DNA of 64,000 nucleotides from Cognataquiflexum rubidum (GTDB lineage Bacteria; Bacteroidota; Bacteroidia; Cytophagales; Cyclobacteriaceae). Each line of letters begins with the position of its first letter. Within the stretch, counting starts at the first letter, position 1. A program made the position numbers and the translations under genes. The notes under the pieces are model-generated. The model saw only the letters and a program-made list of their open reading frames with translations, searched no databases and was not told the origin of the DNA. The stretch is from contig NZ_JAKZAL010000001.1 of assembly GCF_022538115.1 (NCBI RefSeq), positions 248,001 through 312,000 of the forward strand. The letters run 5' to 3'. Positions 44,635 through 55,215 of this stretch are shown here, in pieces.

Positions 44635-46746
44635 GTGAATATAAAACGTTCCATAGTACTGCGTGTAAGGATAGCCTTCATTTTGGTGGCTTTGTTTGCA
44701 GGGGCAATCTTCTACAGGATTGTCCATTTGCAGTTTATGGAGGGTGAAAAATGGCAGGCAAAGTCTGAGACGCTCAATTTCCAATACAAGCAGGTTACCG
44801 CTACAAGGGGAAATATCTATGCCGCTGACGGAAGCCTTTTGGCTACAAGCCTACCTTTTTACAGGGTGGTCATTGATCCAATGATGGCTAAAGAAGATGT
44901 GTTTTCAAAAGGCATTGACTCTTTGTCCTACTTTCTGTCTTCCCACTTCAAAGACAAATCCGCCAATTCTTACAAAAGAATGATCAGGGATGCACGCTCG
45001 GATAAGAAAAGATATGTCATCCTCAACCGTACCCAAATCGGCTATCAGGACATGCAGAAAATGGCCAAATGGCCGATTTTCAGAAACGGCCGCTCAGGTG
45101 GCGGTGTGATCTTCGAGAAAGTGGAAAAAAGATACAGACCCTTCAATAACCTCGCGAGCAGGACAGTGGGATTTGTCAATGAAGACAAAAACGGAGCAGG
45201 AATAGAATACAGCTTCAATAACTTTTTGGAAGGGAAAAATGGCAAAGCCCTTTTTCAAAGAATTGCCGGCGGTTCTTGGAAGCCTGTTTTTGATGCAGAA
45301 GATATCAAACCGGACGACGGATATGATATCCTCACCACTTTGGATGTCAATATCCAGGACGTGGCAGAATCTGCACTTTTGAGACAACTGACAAACAAAG
45401 ATGCCGAATTTGGATGTGTCATCGTGATGGAAGTGGCTACCGGCCAAATCAAAGCGTTGATCAATCTCCAAAAAAATAAGGACGGATTGGGATATGGAGA
45501 GAACTACAATTTTGCCATCGGTGACCAAGGCTTGACAGAACCAGGTTCGACATTCAAATTGCTTTCCATGCTTGCCTTGCTTGAAGAAGGGAAAATCAAC
45601 CTCAAAGATTCTATCGATACAGGCAAAGGGACTTTCAAATTCTATGACAGGAATATGAATGATTCCAAAGAAGGCGGTTATGGCAAAATCACAATCAAAG
45701 AAGCATTTGAGAAATCTTCCAATGTGGCCATCTCCAGACTTGTGGAAGACAATTTTGGACACAATCCAAGCAAGTTTGTCTCCTACATTGAAAAAGCAGG
45801 ACTCGACAAGCCGATTGATTTCCAATTGAAAGGCGAGGGAGTACCCTACTTCAAAAAACCCGGAGAGAAAAATTGGTATGGAACCACGCTCCCTTGGATG
45901 TCAATCGGCTACGAGGCCAAGTTGACGCCTTTGCATACGCTCATGCTGTACAATGCTGTGGCCAATGACGGCAAAATGGTAAAACCCATGATCGTGCAGG
46001 CAGTAGCCAGAGGCAATCAGATCGAAGAAAAGTACGAAACTGAAGTGGTACGTAGGAGCATTGCTTCCTCCAAGACCATTGACCAATTGAAGGAATTGTT
46101 GGAAGGGGTGGTAGAAAACGGCACCGCCAAGAATGTCTACACCGAAGAATACAAAATCGCCGGAAAAACAGGAACTGCCCAAAAGCTGATCGGTGGCCGA
46201 TATACACAGCGGTACTACACTTCTTTTGCAGGATACTTTCCTGCAGACAATCCAAAATATTCGGCCATTGTGGTGATTGACAGTCCTAAAGGTTTTGCTG
46301 CTTATGGAGGTGATGTTTCAGCACCTGTATTCAAAGAAATTGCGGACAAGATTTTTGCGCAGGATCTTGAATTGAATGAAAAGGAAAATGACAAAACCTA
46401 TTTGACTTCTAATTCAGGGACTTTTCCACTGATACAGGCAGGCAAAATGGACGAGCTTCAGATGATCTGTAACAAGTTTGGAATCTCTAACCACGTCTCA
46501 GGCGAGACTGAAGAAGAGTGGGTAAAATCTACTCCGGTCAACAAAGCTGTCATCTGGAAAGCCAATAAAGTGGATTCACCAACAGTGCCTGATGTGATGG
46601 GCATGTCCTTGCGGGATGCTTTATATGTATTGGAAAACAAAGGAATCCGTGTCGTTTACCAAGGAAAGGGAAGAGTTAGAAACCAATCCATCAATCCTGG
46701 TTCACCAGTCAATAATGCTTATGTAATCAATTTAGTATTGGGATAA
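44635..46746 (+). CDS. ftsI: Division-specific peptidoglycan transpeptidase FtsI (PBP3), with PASTA domain
   Basis: FtsI cross-links septal peptidoglycan together with FtsW. The 703-residue product starts with GTG at 44635, directly after the previous stop. A transmembrane helix (VRIAFILVALFAGAIFYRIV) is followed by the pedestal domain and the transpeptidase with STFK at 305-308 (active-site Ser305), SSN at 361-363 and KTG at 511-513. A C-terminal PASTA domain (PTVPDVMGMSLRDALYVLENKG) lies at about 640-703. It precedes murE with no gap. Confidence 0.97.
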   Translation: MNIKRSIVLRVRIAFILVALFAGAIFYRIVHLQFMEGEKWQAKSETLNFQYKQVTATRGNIYAADGSLLATSLPFYRVVIDPMMAKEDVFSKGIDSLSYFLSSHFKDKSANSYKRMIRDARSDKKRYVILNRTQIGYQDMQKMAKWPIFRNGRSGGGVIFEKVEKRYRPFNNLASRTVGFVNEDKNGAGIEYSFNNFLEGKNGKALFQRIAGGSWKPVFDAEDIKPDDGYDILTTLDVNIQDVAESALLRQLTNKDAEFGCVIVMEVATGQIKALINLQKNKDGLGYGENYNFAIGDQGLTEPGSTFKLLSMLALLEEGKINLKDSIDTGKGTFKFYDRNMNDSKEGGYGKITIKEAFEKSSNVAISRLVEDNFGHNPSKFVSYIEKAGLDKPIDFQLKGEGVPYFKKPGEKNWYGTTLPWMSIGYEAKLTPLHTLMLYNAVANDGKMVKPMIVQAVARGNQIEEKYETEVVRRSIASSKTIDQLKELLEGVVENGTAKNVYTEEYKIAGKTGTAQKLIGGRYTQRYYTSFAGYFPADNPKYSAIVVIDSPKGFAAYGGDVSAPVFKEIADKIFAQDLELNEKENDKTYLTSNSGTFPLIQAGKMDELQMICNKFGISNHVSGETEEEWVKSTPVNKAVIWKANKVDSPTVPDVMGMSLRDALYVLENKGIRVVYQGKGRVRNQSINPGSPVNNAYVINLVLG

Positions 46747-48210
46747 ATGAAAGTATTGAAAGACATATTGTATAAAGTCTCCCTGACTTCTACCACTGGA
46801 AACATGGAAGTGGAAGTTGGCGATATTGTCTTTGACAGCCGCAAAGTCCTACCTGGAACTTGCTTCGTTGCCATTACCGGGAGTCAGGTTGACGGTCATG
46901 CTTTCATTGAAACAGCCATAGAAAAAGGAGCTGTAGCCATAGTCTGCGAAACTATGCCAGAAAAGCTCCAAGGAAATGTCACCTATGTACAGGTGGTCAA
47001 TTCCTCCCGAGCCTTGGGAATTATGGCGTCCAATTATTTCGAAAATCCATCTGAAAAGTTGAAGCTCGTGGCGGTAACAGGTACCAACGGGAAAACCACT
47101 ACCGTCACGCTTCTCTATCAGTTATTTATGGAAATGGGGTATCAGACTGGTTTACTTTCTACAGTAGAAAACAAAATCAACGAGCTGACCATCCCTTCCA
47201 CACATACTACTCCGGATGCGCTGAGCATTCAGAAACTTCTCCATCAAATGGTGGATACCGGCTGCACCCATTGTTTTATGGAGGCCAGTTCCCACGCTAT
47301 CGTGCAGGAAAGGACAGCGGGTCTGACCTTTGCCGGAGCCTTGTTTACCAACATCACCCATGACCACCTTGATTACCACGGTTCTTTTGACGAATACATC
47401 AAAGCCAAGAAAAAGCTATTTGATGAACTGCCAAAAGATGCTTTTGCACTAGTCAATGCCGATGACAAGCGTGGTTTGGTCATGCTACAAAACTTCAAAG
47501 GCTCAGGCCATACTTTCGGACTGAAATTTCCCGCTGACTTTAAAGCCAAAATAATCTCCAATACCCTCGAAGGTCTGGAGTTGGATATTGACAACAGGCA
47601 GGTGTGGTTTAGGATGATCGGGCAGTTCAATGCCTATAACCTTTTAGGTGTTTTTGCTATTGCTGTGCTGCTAGGTGAGGAAGAGGAAGAAGTGCTTTTG
47701 CAGCTTTCCAAAGTTCCGGGTGCACAGGGTCGTTTCGACAAAATCGCCATGTACGGCATCACTGCCATTGTGGATTATGCCCATACGCCCGATGCATTGG
47801 AAAATGTCCTCAAAACCATACAAGGTGTAAGAACCGGAGGCGAACAGGTGATCACGGTTGTCGGCTGTGGCGGCAACAGGGACAAAACCAAAAGACCTGT
47901 GATGGCCAAAATTGCCACCCAATATTCAGACAAAGTAATCCTGACTTCGGATAATCCCCGTGATGAAGAACCTATGACTATCCTGCGGGAAATGGAAGCA
48001 GGAATCAATCCCGTGGATTTCAAAAAAACACTAGTGATAGAAGATAGAAGAGAGGCCATCAAAACCGCCGCTCTCATGGCAAAAAAAGGAGACATCATCC
48101 TTGTTGCCGGTAAAGGACATGAAACCTATCAGGAAATCAAAGGAGTGAAACATCCTTTTGACGACCGCAAAGTAGTAGCCGAATTGCTTACTCTGTTGAA
48201 TAAAGACTGA
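46747..48210 (+). CDS. murE: UDP-MurNAc-tripeptide synthetase
   Basis: MurE adds the third amino acid to UDP-MurNAc-L-Ala-D-Glu. The 487-residue protein has the ATP-binding GTNGKTT at 112-118, the N-terminal substrate-binding domain ([18 protein letters not shown]) and DNPRDEEP beginning at residue 402. DNPR is the known specificity motif for meso-diaminopimelate, so the cell wall is expected to be of the mDAP type. It is translated directly after ftsI (stop and start abut). Confidence 0.98.
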   Translation: MKVLKDILYKVSLTSTTGNMEVEVGDIVFDSRKVLPGTCFVAITGSQVDGHAFIETAIEKGAVAIVCETMPEKLQGNVTYVQVVNSSRALGIMASNYFENPSEKLKLVAVTGTNGKTTTVTLLYQLFMEMGYQTGLLSTVENKINELTIPSTHTTPDALSIQKLLHQMVDTGCTHCFMEASSHAIVQERTAGLTFAGALFTNITHDHLDYHGSFDEYIKAKKKLFDELPKDAFALVNADDKRGLVMLQNFKGSGHTFGLKFPADFKAKIISNTLEGLELDIDNRQVWFRMIGQFNAYNLLGVFAIAVLLGEEEEEVLLQLSKVPGAQGRFDKIAMYGITAIVDYAHTPDALENVLKTIQGVRTGGEQVITVVGCGGNRDKTKRPVMAKIATQYSDKVILTSDNPRDEEPMTILREMEAGINPVDFKKTLVIEDRREAIKTAALMAKKGDIILVAGKGHETYQEIKGVKHPFDDRKVVAELLTLLNKD

Positions 48211-48211
48211 T

Positions 48212-49423
48212 ATGCTATATCCTATTTTTGATTATTTGGACTCAGTTATGGACATTCCGGGAACGGGAGTCTTCCGCTATATCTCCTTCAGGGCAGGCAT
48301 GGCAGCGCTTTTTTCATTGATCATCACCATCACATTTGGACATAGGATTATCAATTGGATCAGAAACAAACAAATCGGGGAAACGGTCCGCGACTTGGGT
48401 CTCGAAGGACAGACCGCCAAAAAAGGAACACCTACCATGGGTGGACTGATGATCATGGCGGGTATCATTATTCCGACTTTGCTTTTTGCCAATATCAACA
48501 ATGTCTACATCATCCTTCTCCTTATTACCACGATTTGGTTGGGGACCATTGGATTTGTAGATGATTACATCAAAGTATTTAAAAAGAACAAAGACGGTCT
48601 TGCCGGAAGGTTCAAGATCGTAGGTCAGGTTACCATCGGGATTATCGTGGGTGCCACGCTATACTTCCATGAAGATGTTGTGATCAGGGAATTTACCAAT
48701 CCTGTTTCAATCGAGGAAGGCGTAGTCGAGACACCTGCTTTCAAAGATGTGAAAGTCGCAAAGACTACCATTCCTTTTGTCAAAAACAACGAACTGAACT
48801 ACGAGACTTTCTTGGGTTTTATGGGGGAAAGCATTACCCCTGTATTGTATATCCTTTTGGTGATTTTCATCATCACGGCAGTTTCCAACGGTGCAAATAT
48901 CACAGATGGGATTGATGGATTGGCAGCGGGAACTTCCGCGATCATCGGACTGACGATAGCGATATTCGCCTACGTTTCCGGCAACGCCATTTTCTCCCAA
49001 TACCTCAATGTGATGTTCATTCCCAACTCAGGCGAGTTGGTGATCTTCTGTGCTGCATTTGTGGGTGCATGCGTTGGCTTCCTTTGGTACAATGCCTTTC
49101 CTGCACAGGTTTTTATGGGAGATACAGGAAGCTTGATGTTGGGTGGTGTGATAGCCGTCCTGTCATTGACCTTGAGAAAAGAACTGTTGATCCCGATTCT
49201 TTGTGGGATTTTCCTGGTCGAAAACCTCTCTGTAATCATACAGGTGAGCTATTTCAAATACACCAGAAGAAAATATGGAGAAGGCCGCAGGATATTCCTG
49301 ATGTCTCCTTTGCACCACCATTACCAGAAGAAAAATATCCATGAAGCCAAAATCGTAACCCGTTTTTGGATTACCGGAATCCTTCTGGCCATCATCACTT
49401 TGGCAACATTGAAACTGAGATAA
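48212..49423 (+). CDS. mraY: Phospho-MurNAc-pentapeptide transferase
   Basis: MraY makes lipid I from UDP-MurNAc-pentapeptide and undecaprenyl phosphate in the inner membrane. The 403-residue multi-span protein has [21 protein letters not shown] (metal-binding aspartates), [28 protein letters not shown] and [10 protein letters not shown], all MraY signatures. A stretch of about 50 residues near 160-215 (including [29 protein letters not shown]) is an insertion relative to proteobacterial MraY that is usual in Bacteroidetes. It adjoins murD without a gap. Confidence 0.98.
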   Translation: MLYPIFDYLDSVMDIPGTGVFRYISFRAGMAALFSLIITITFGHRIINWIRNKQIGETVRDLGLEGQTAKKGTPTMGGLMIMAGIIIPTLLFANINNVYIILLLITTIWLGTIGFVDDYIKVFKKNKDGLAGRFKIVGQVTIGIIVGATLYFHEDVVIREFTNPVSIEEGVVETPAFKDVKVAKTTIPFVKNNELNYETFLGFMGESITPVLYILLVIFIITAVSNGANITDGIDGLAAGTSAIIGLTIAIFAYVSGNAIFSQYLNVMFIPNSGELVIFCAAFVGACVGFLWYNAFPAQVFMGDTGSLMLGGVIAVLSLTLRKELLIPILCGIFLVENLSVIIQVSYFKYTRRKYGEGRRIFLMSPLHHHYQKKNIHEAKIVTRFWITGILLAIITLATLKLR

Positions 49424-50776
49424 ATGAAAAAAGAGATAGCCATATTGGGTGCAGGCGAAAGCGGATTGGGAGCAGCATTGCTCGCCAAGAAGCATGGCTA
49501 TGCAGTATGGGTATCTGATGCCGGGACCATCAGCGCTTCTAGAAAACAAACCTTGACTGAGAACGGGATTGGTTTTGAAGAAGGAATGCATTCAGAGGAA
49601 AAAATCCTTTCTGCAGGTGAAATCATCAAGAGTCCCGGGATACCCGAGAAAGTCTCCATCGTCCAAAAAGCAATTGAAAAAGGCATTCCGGTCATCGATG
49701 AATTGGAGTTTGCTTTCAGGTATTCCAAAGGAAAAGTAATCGCGATCACCGGTACAAACGGAAAGACGACAACTACACTTTTGACTTACCATCTTCTCCA
49801 AAAAGGAGGATTGAATGTGGGTTTGGGAGGAAATGTCGGCGAAAGTTGGGCTGCACAATTGGTAGATGGGGACAAAGATTGGTGGGTATTGGAAGTCAGC
49901 AGTTTTCAGATTGACGGCTTCAAGTCAATGAAACCTTCCGTGGCAGTATTGACCAATATCACTCCTGACCATTTGGACAGGTACAATTATAAAATTGAAA
50001 ATTATATCGCTTCCAAAGTTTCTCTATTCAAAAACATGGATGAAAAAGGCGCAGCGATTTATTGGCTTGACGACCAAATGATCCAATCAGGTTTTGAAAA
50101 AGTGAATCTGAAAGCGGATCGGTTTCCATTTTCCCTCAAAGAACCTCAGAACAAAGGCGGATACTTTGATGGAAATGCCATCACGGTACAAGCTATAGGA
50201 AAGAAATTAACAATAAACCCAAAAGATATTATCCTGAATGGAACCCACAACATGCTCAATACAATGTGCGCGTCTTTGGCCGCAACATTGGCAGGCGTGT
50301 CCGAGGAGGCCATCAGGGAAGGATTGAAGGATTTCCAAAATGCAGCCCACAGGATGGAACCGGTGGCTACAATCAATGGAATTGCTTTTATCAATGACAG
50401 CAAGGGAACCAATGTCGATGCCACAGCCTATGCGCTTGACAGCTTCAAACAACCCTTGGTTTGGATTGCCGGAGGGGTGGACAAAGGGAATGATTATGCA
50501 GCCCTATACCGGCTGACAGATGGAAAGGTAAAAATGCTGATCTGCCTCGGCGTGGACAATGAGAAGTTGAAGAAAGCATTTTCGGGAAGGATTCCTGAAA
50601 TCAAAGAAACACAAAGCATCGCTGAGGCAGTGGCCTTAGGATTGGAATTTGGGAAGGAAGGCGATGTGGTTTTGCTTTCCCCGGCTTGCGCAAGTTTCGA
50701 CTTGTTCAAGAATTATGAAGACAGAGGAAATCAGTTTAAAGCCGCAGTGGCAGCATTAACCTCGACCGCAAAATGA
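49424..50776 (+). CDS. murD: UDP-MurNAc-L-alanine:D-glutamate ligase
   Basis: MurD adds D-glutamate to UDP-MurNAc-L-Ala. The 450-residue protein has an N-terminal Rossmann-like domain (AILGAGESGLGAALLAKKHGYAV), the ATP site GTNGKTTTT from residue 110, HRMEPVATINGIAFINDSKGTNVDATAYAL, and a C-terminal ligase domain with LLSPACASFDLFKNYEDRGNQF. The ATGA overlap with ftsW couples their translation. Confidence 0.97.
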   Translation: MKKEIAILGAGESGLGAALLAKKHGYAVWVSDAGTISASRKQTLTENGIGFEEGMHSEEKILSAGEIIKSPGIPEKVSIVQKAIEKGIPVIDELEFAFRYSKGKVIAITGTNGKTTTTLLTYHLLQKGGLNVGLGGNVGESWAAQLVDGDKDWWVLEVSSFQIDGFKSMKPSVAVLTNITPDHLDRYNYKIENYIASKVSLFKNMDEKGAAIYWLDDQMIQSGFEKVNLKADRFPFSLKEPQNKGGYFDGNAITVQAIGKKLTINPKDIILNGTHNMLNTMCASLAATLAGVSEEAIREGLKDFQNAAHRMEPVATINGIAFINDSKGTNVDATAYALDSFKQPLVWIAGGVDKGNDYAALYRLTDGKVKMLICLGVDNEKLKKAFSGRIPEIKETQSIAEAVALGLEFGKEGDVVLLSPACASFDLFKNYEDRGNQFKAAVAALTSTAK

Positions 50777-51948
50777 TGGAGAACATAAAAATATGGTTTG
50801 ACAGAAATCTGAAGGGTGACCCGATTATTTGGGGCATCGTGATCATTCTTTCTGTAATCAGCATCGTGGTGGTTTATTCTGCCACAGGTTCTTTGGCATA
50901 CAAATACACTGGCGGCAATACGGAAAAATACCTGATCGACCATTCTATGATGGTGCTTGCAGGCCTTTTGGTGATGTGGGTCGCCCACAAAATCCCATAC
51001 AAGACTTATGGTCTTATCGGAAGGTTTTTGTTGGTGGTTTCCATTCCTCTGCTGTTGTTCACATTCTTGTTTGGCTCGACTGTCAATGAAGCCAACAGGT
51101 GGATCACCATTCCTGTCATCAACAAGGCATTCCAACCTTCGGATATCGCAAAATTGGCATTGATAGCAACCTTGGCTTCTTTGCTCGCCAGAAAGCAAAA
51201 AAATATTGACGACTTCAGAAACGCTTTCCTACCGATGATTTTGGTCATTGGCTTGGTTTCCGGCCTGATCGGATTGGCCAATATGTCCACCGCAGTCTTG
51301 TTGCTGTCGACTTGTTTGTTGCTGCTTTTCATTGGCCGAGTGCCGATGAAATATATCCTGATGGTGGTTTTAGTGGGTGGATTGTTCCTGACAACTTCGG
51401 TTTTCTTGGGACAAAGGGGCGGAACTTTCTTTTCCAGGATAGAAAAATTTATGTCAGGGGATGAAATTCCTTTCCAGGCAGAGCAATCATTTATCGCCAT
51501 TTCCACAGGAGGAATCACGGGCAAAGGTCCAGGCAAATCCGAACAGAGAAATACACTTCCGCATCCCTATTCTGACTTTATCTATGCGATCATCATCGAG
51601 GAATACGGGATGGTTGGCGGTGCGACGGTATTGTTCCTTTATCTCGCGCTTCTGTTCAGGGGAATGCGGATTGTCGCCTCCTCGACCAAGCCGTTTGGAG
51701 GATTGCTTTCAGCGGGACTGAGTTTCGCTCTAGTGCTGCAGGCCATGGTCAACATGGCTGTTGCGGTGGGATTGGGCCCGATTACCGGTCTGCCATTGCC
51801 CTTGCTGAGTATGGGAGGGACATCATTGGTATTTACAGGATTTTCATTGGGAATCATATTGAGTGTAAGCAGGGGCGACCATCAGGAGCAGTTGGACAGT
51901 CCCTCTGAGGGAAGCAATAAAGTGAGGAAGACATTTCAAACAGCATAA
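50773..51948 (+). CDS. ftsW: Septal peptidoglycan polymerase FtsW (SEDS family)
   Basis: FtsW polymerises lipid II at the septum as partner of FtsI. The 391-residue protein has about ten membrane spans and the SEDS motifs: GSTVNEANRWITIPVINKAFQPSDIAKLALI, LGPGKSEQRNTLPHPYSDFIYAIIIEEYGMVGG (here KGPGKSEQRNTLPHPYSDFIYAIIIEEYG) and GLPLPLLSMGGTSLV. It starts at ATG 50773 in a 4-base overlap with murD; a second ATG at 50776 is also possible. The C-terminal tail is cytoplasmic and polar. Confidence 0.96.
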   Translation: MMENIKIWFDRNLKGDPIIWGIVIILSVISIVVVYSATGSLAYKYTGGNTEKYLIDHSMMVLAGLLVMWVAHKIPYKTYGLIGRFLLVVSIPLLLFTFLFGSTVNEANRWITIPVINKAFQPSDIAKLALIATLASLLARKQKNIDDFRNAFLPMILVIGLVSGLIGLANMSTAVLLLSTCLLLLFIGRVPMKYILMVVLVGGLFLTTSVFLGQRGGTFFSRIEKFMSGDEIPFQAEQSFIAISTGGITGKGPGKSEQRNTLPHPYSDFIYAIIIEEYGMVGGATVLFLYLALLFRGMRIVASSTKPFGGLLSAGLSFALVLQAMVNMAVAVGLGPITGLPLPLLSMGGTSLVFTGFSLGIILSVSRGDHQEQLDSPSEGSNKVRKTFQTA

Positions 51949-51954
51949 GAGAAA

Positions 51955-53064
51955 TTGGGAAATAACACGCCATATAGAATCATGATCAGCGGAGGAGGCA
52001 CAGGAGGCCATATCTATCCGGCACTTGCGATCGCAAATGCCTGGATGGAGAAGCATCCTGACACGGAGATTCTATTTGTCGGTGCAGAAGGAAAAATGGA
52101 AATGCAAAAAGTGCCTGAGGCAGGATACCGGATCGAAGGACTCAAAGTAGCAGGATTGCAGCGAAGTCTCAGCCTTTCCAACCTCAGCTTTCCTTTCAAA
52201 TTATTGGCAAGTCTGAACAAGTCCAATGAACTTCTCAAGACATTCAAACCCAATGCCGTGGTCGGAGTCGGTGGCTATGCAAGTGGTCCACTCCTGTATT
52301 CTGCCCAAGGAAAAGGAATCCCGACTATGATTCAGGAGCAAAATTCTTATGCCGGATTGACCAACAAGATTTTGGCAAAAAAAGCAAAAAAGATCTGTGT
52401 GGCTTATCCGGGGATGGAAAAGTTTTTCCCCGCCGATAAGATCCAATATACCGGCAATCCTGTCCGCAAAGACATCCTTCATTTGGAAGGAAAAAAAGAA
52501 AAAGCATTCCGACACTTTGGATTAGAAGAAGGCAAGAAAGTCCTGTTGGTATTGGGAGGAAGTCTTGGAGCGCGCACCATCAATCAGGCGGTATTGGCTG
52601 ATATGGAAGGTCTCGAAAAAGAAGGCTACCAAGTTCTCTGGCAAAGCGGGAAGTTCTACTTCTCCGAAATGTCAGAAAAAGTAAAGGCTTCCGGACTGAA
52701 ACACATCCATGTCCTTGAATTTATCAGGGAAATGGATTTGGCTTATGCCGCGGCAGATGTCGTGGTATCGCGGGCCGGAGCGCTTTCGGTTTCCGAACTC
52801 AGCCTTGTAGGCAAACCGGTGGTATTTATCCCTTCTCCCAATGTGGCAGAAGACCATCAGACCAAAAACGCAATGGCCTTTGTAAAAGCAGATGCAGCGG
52901 TCCTTTTGAAGGACAGCGAAGCAGTCGGGAAATTGAAATCGACAGTAAACCAACTCATGGCGGACGATATCAAAGCCCGGTCATTGGGCGAAAATATAAA
53001 GAAACTGGCCAAGCCAAAAGCAGCCGAAGAAATTGTAAAAGTATTGGAAAGCATCATTCAATGA
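51955..53064 (+). CDS. murG: UDP-GlcNAc:lipid I GlcNAc transferase
   Basis: MurG makes lipid II on the inner face of the membrane. The 369-residue protein starts with TTG at 51955 (GNNTPYRIM follows), which keeps the first strand before the nucleotide loop ISGGGTGGH at residues 11-19; an ATG at 51982 would cut this strand off. Other motifs are GVGGYASGP, IQEQNSYAGLTNKIL, GGSLGARTIN and the UDP-binding SRAGALSVSELSLVGKPVVFIPSPNVAEDHQTKNA. It overlaps murC by 4 bases. Confidence 0.96.
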   Translation: MGNNTPYRIMISGGGTGGHIYPALAIANAWMEKHPDTEILFVGAEGKMEMQKVPEAGYRIEGLKVAGLQRSLSLSNLSFPFKLLASLNKSNELLKTFKPNAVVGVGGYASGPLLYSAQGKGIPTMIQEQNSYAGLTNKILAKKAKKICVAYPGMEKFFPADKIQYTGNPVRKDILHLEGKKEKAFRHFGLEEGKKVLLVLGGSLGARTINQAVLADMEGLEKEGYQVLWQSGKFYFSEMSEKVKASGLKHIHVLEFIREMDLAYAAADVVVSRAGALSVSELSLVGKPVVFIPSPNVAEDHQTKNAMAFVKADAAVLLKDSEAVGKLKSTVNQLMADDIKARSLGENIKKLAKPKAAEEIVKVLESIIQ

Positions 53065-54452
53065 ATCTGAAAAACCTACATAGCGTCCATTTCCTTGGAA
53101 TAGGTGGCATCGGCATGAGTGCATTGGCGAGGTGGATTAACCATGTCGGCATCAAAGTCTCCGGCTATGACCGCACCCCTTCTCCATTGACAGATGCATT
53201 GGTGGCAGAGGGAATGGAGATTGTGTTTGAAGATACTTTGGAAAATATCCCTTCCAGGATCCGCTATGACAAAGTCCATACTTTGGTCATTTGGACTCCG
53301 GCGATGCCAAAGGATTCTATCCAACTGAACTTCTTCCAAAACAACGGCTACAGCATCAAAAAAAGAGCTGCTGTTCTTGGGATGATCACTGCTGACCTTC
53401 CGACGATTGCCGTAGCGGGAACACATGGCAAGACGACAACTTCTTCCATGGTCGCTCACCTTTTGAAATCAGGTGGAAAAAATATCGCTGCCTTTTTGGG
53501 AGGCTTGACACAAAATTACAATTCCAACCTCATCCTCCATGACGAGGAAAGTGGAGACGCAACGGTGGTCGTAGAGGCAGATGAGTTTGACCGCTCTTTC
53601 CTGCACCTTCATCCAAATGTGGCTGTGGTCACCAGCGCCGATCCCGACCACTTGGATATCTATGGAGATGACGCACAGATGATGGATGGCTTCAGGGCAT
53701 TTATTGACCTGATTGCTGCCGACGGGTCATTGTATATCCATGCAAAGGCCTTCCAAAAACTCGGCGCTCCGAAATCCAAATCGGTTACTGTAAAGCAATA
53801 CGGAATCAACATCGGAGAGATCCAGGCCAAAAACATCGTGGCAGGACCTGCGGCTTTCACATTTGATTATGTCAGTGGAGACAAAGAAATCAAGGGATTA
53901 AAAATGTACATGCCGGGATTTCATAATGTGGAAAATGCCCTGCCTGCCATCACAGTCGCTTTGGATTATGGCATAGAAGAACAAGCCGTCCGAGAAGGAT
54001 TGGCAAGCTATAAAGGAGTAAAAAGAAGATTTGAAATCTGGGTTCAGGAAAAGGACAGGGTATTTATCGATGATTATGCCCACCATCCTGAAGAGATCCG
54101 CGCTTTTCTTTCATCTGTCAAAGCCATGTATCCTAACAAAAGGTTGACGGCAATTTTCCAGCCGCACCTTTTCACAAGGACTAGGGATTTTGCAGCAGGA
54201 TTTTCAGAGAGTCTTTCTATCGCTGACGAAGTGGTATTGCTGGAGATTTATCCGGCAAGGGAACTCCCTATCGAGGGAGTAAATGCAACGATGTTGTTGG
54301 AAGGAATCACTTCCGCCAAAAAATCCCTCCAATCCAAAGAAGGATTGTTGGATTACCTCAAAGCGGCTAAGCCGGAGGTATTGGTCACCATCGGTGCAGG
54401 AGACATTGACAGACTGGTATCACCTATCGCAAACTGGATGAAAGAGCTATGA
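53061..54452 (+). CDS. murC: UDP-MurNAc:L-alanine ligase
   Basis: MurC starts the stem peptide by adding L-Ala to UDP-MurNAc. The 463-residue protein has FLGIGGIGMSALARWIN at the N-terminus, GTHGKTTT from residue 120, VVEADEFDRSFLHLHPNVAVVTSADPDHLDIYG and DDYAHHPEEIRAFL, all signatures of MurC. It begins in ATGA overlap with murG and ends in ATGA overlap with ftsQ. Confidence 0.98.
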   Translation: MNLKNLHSVHFLGIGGIGMSALARWINHVGIKVSGYDRTPSPLTDALVAEGMEIVFEDTLENIPSRIRYDKVHTLVIWTPAMPKDSIQLNFFQNNGYSIKKRAAVLGMITADLPTIAVAGTHGKTTTSSMVAHLLKSGGKNIAAFLGGLTQNYNSNLILHDEESGDATVVVEADEFDRSFLHLHPNVAVVTSADPDHLDIYGDDAQMMDGFRAFIDLIAADGSLYIHAKAFQKLGAPKSKSVTVKQYGINIGEIQAKNIVAGPAAFTFDYVSGDKEIKGLKMYMPGFHNVENALPAITVALDYGIEEQAVREGLASYKGVKRRFEIWVQEKDRVFIDDYAHHPEEIRAFLSSVKAMYPNKRLTAIFQPHLFTRTRDFAAGFSESLSIADEVVLLEIYPARELPIEGVNATMLLEGITSAKKSLQSKEGLLDYLKAAKPEVLVTIGAGDIDRLVSPIANWMKEL

Positions 54453-55204
54453 AAATTAGGATCAAAAAATCATTGATTTTCGCCGCTTTGACATTGGTTC
54501 TGATCGGCTTTATAGGATTTGTGGAGAAAAAAGACTCTGAAAAAGTCTTCACCGGGATTGAAGTCAGGGTCAAAGGAATTGCAGATGTCTATTTCGTAAA
54601 TGAAAAAGACATATTGAAAAACATACAGACTGAATTTCCAATCCTGCAAAATGGTGTATCCATGCAGGAAGTGGATTTGAATAAAATTGAAAAGAAGGTG
54701 GAGACTTATGCTTTTGTCCGCAATGCAGAAGTATTCGCAGACCCCAAAGGACATGTGATGGTTGAAATCACCCAGCATATCCCGATTGCAAGGATTGTGA
54801 GACCAAGTGCAGCGGACGGCTACATTTCTTCGGAAGGAAAAATATTACCTACATCCAATTCATATACCACCAGGGTGATGACGCTTGAGGGTGCTTACGC
54901 CGAAAGTCTTTTGAAGCTCGAGGATATTTCCGAAAGCCACAGCGACCTCATGGCAATGATCAATTTTATCAATGCCGATGAGTTTTGGAAAGCGCAGATA
55001 TCCGGGATGGATATTTCCCGAAAGACGGACATCAAACTCTACCAGCAGGTAGGCAAGCAGGTAATCGAGTTTGGGGAAGCCAAGGATTTAGAAGAAAAAT
55101 TTGAAAAGATAAACCTGTTTTATGAAGAAATCATCCCCGCAAAAGGATGGAATGCATACAGCAGAGTGAGTGTAAAATATAAGGGCCAGATTGTTTGTGA
55201 ATAA
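54449..55204 (+). CDS. ftsQ: Cell division protein FtsQ
   Basis: The 251-residue bitopic protein has one N-terminal transmembrane helix (KSLIFAALTLVLIGFIGFV) followed by a POTRA-like region (VYFVNEKDILKNIQTEFP, LNKIEKKVETYAFVRNAEVFADPKGHVMVEITQHIPIARI) and the FtsQ domain. FtsQ bridges FtsL/FtsB to the early divisome. Sequence is diverged, but RNAEVxxxxxGxLxVxIxQxxPxARI-like spacing and position before ftsA fit well. Confidence 0.92.
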   Translation: MKIRIKKSLIFAALTLVLIGFIGFVEKKDSEKVFTGIEVRVKGIADVYFVNEKDILKNIQTEFPILQNGVSMQEVDLNKIEKKVETYAFVRNAEVFADPKGHVMVEITQHIPIARIVRPSAADGYISSEGKILPTSNSYTTRVMTLEGAYAESLLKLEDISESHSDLMAMINFINADEFWKAQISGMDISRKTDIKLYQQVGKQVIEFGEAKDLEEKFEKINLFYEEIIPAKGWNAYSRVSVKYKGQIVCE

Positions 55205-55215
55205 TTGAAATCGCT

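Noticed and set aside
45094-45825. 243-codon frame antisense to ftsI
   Set aside because: It is a shadow of the transpeptidase coding sequence, Phe/His-rich as expected from reversed codons.
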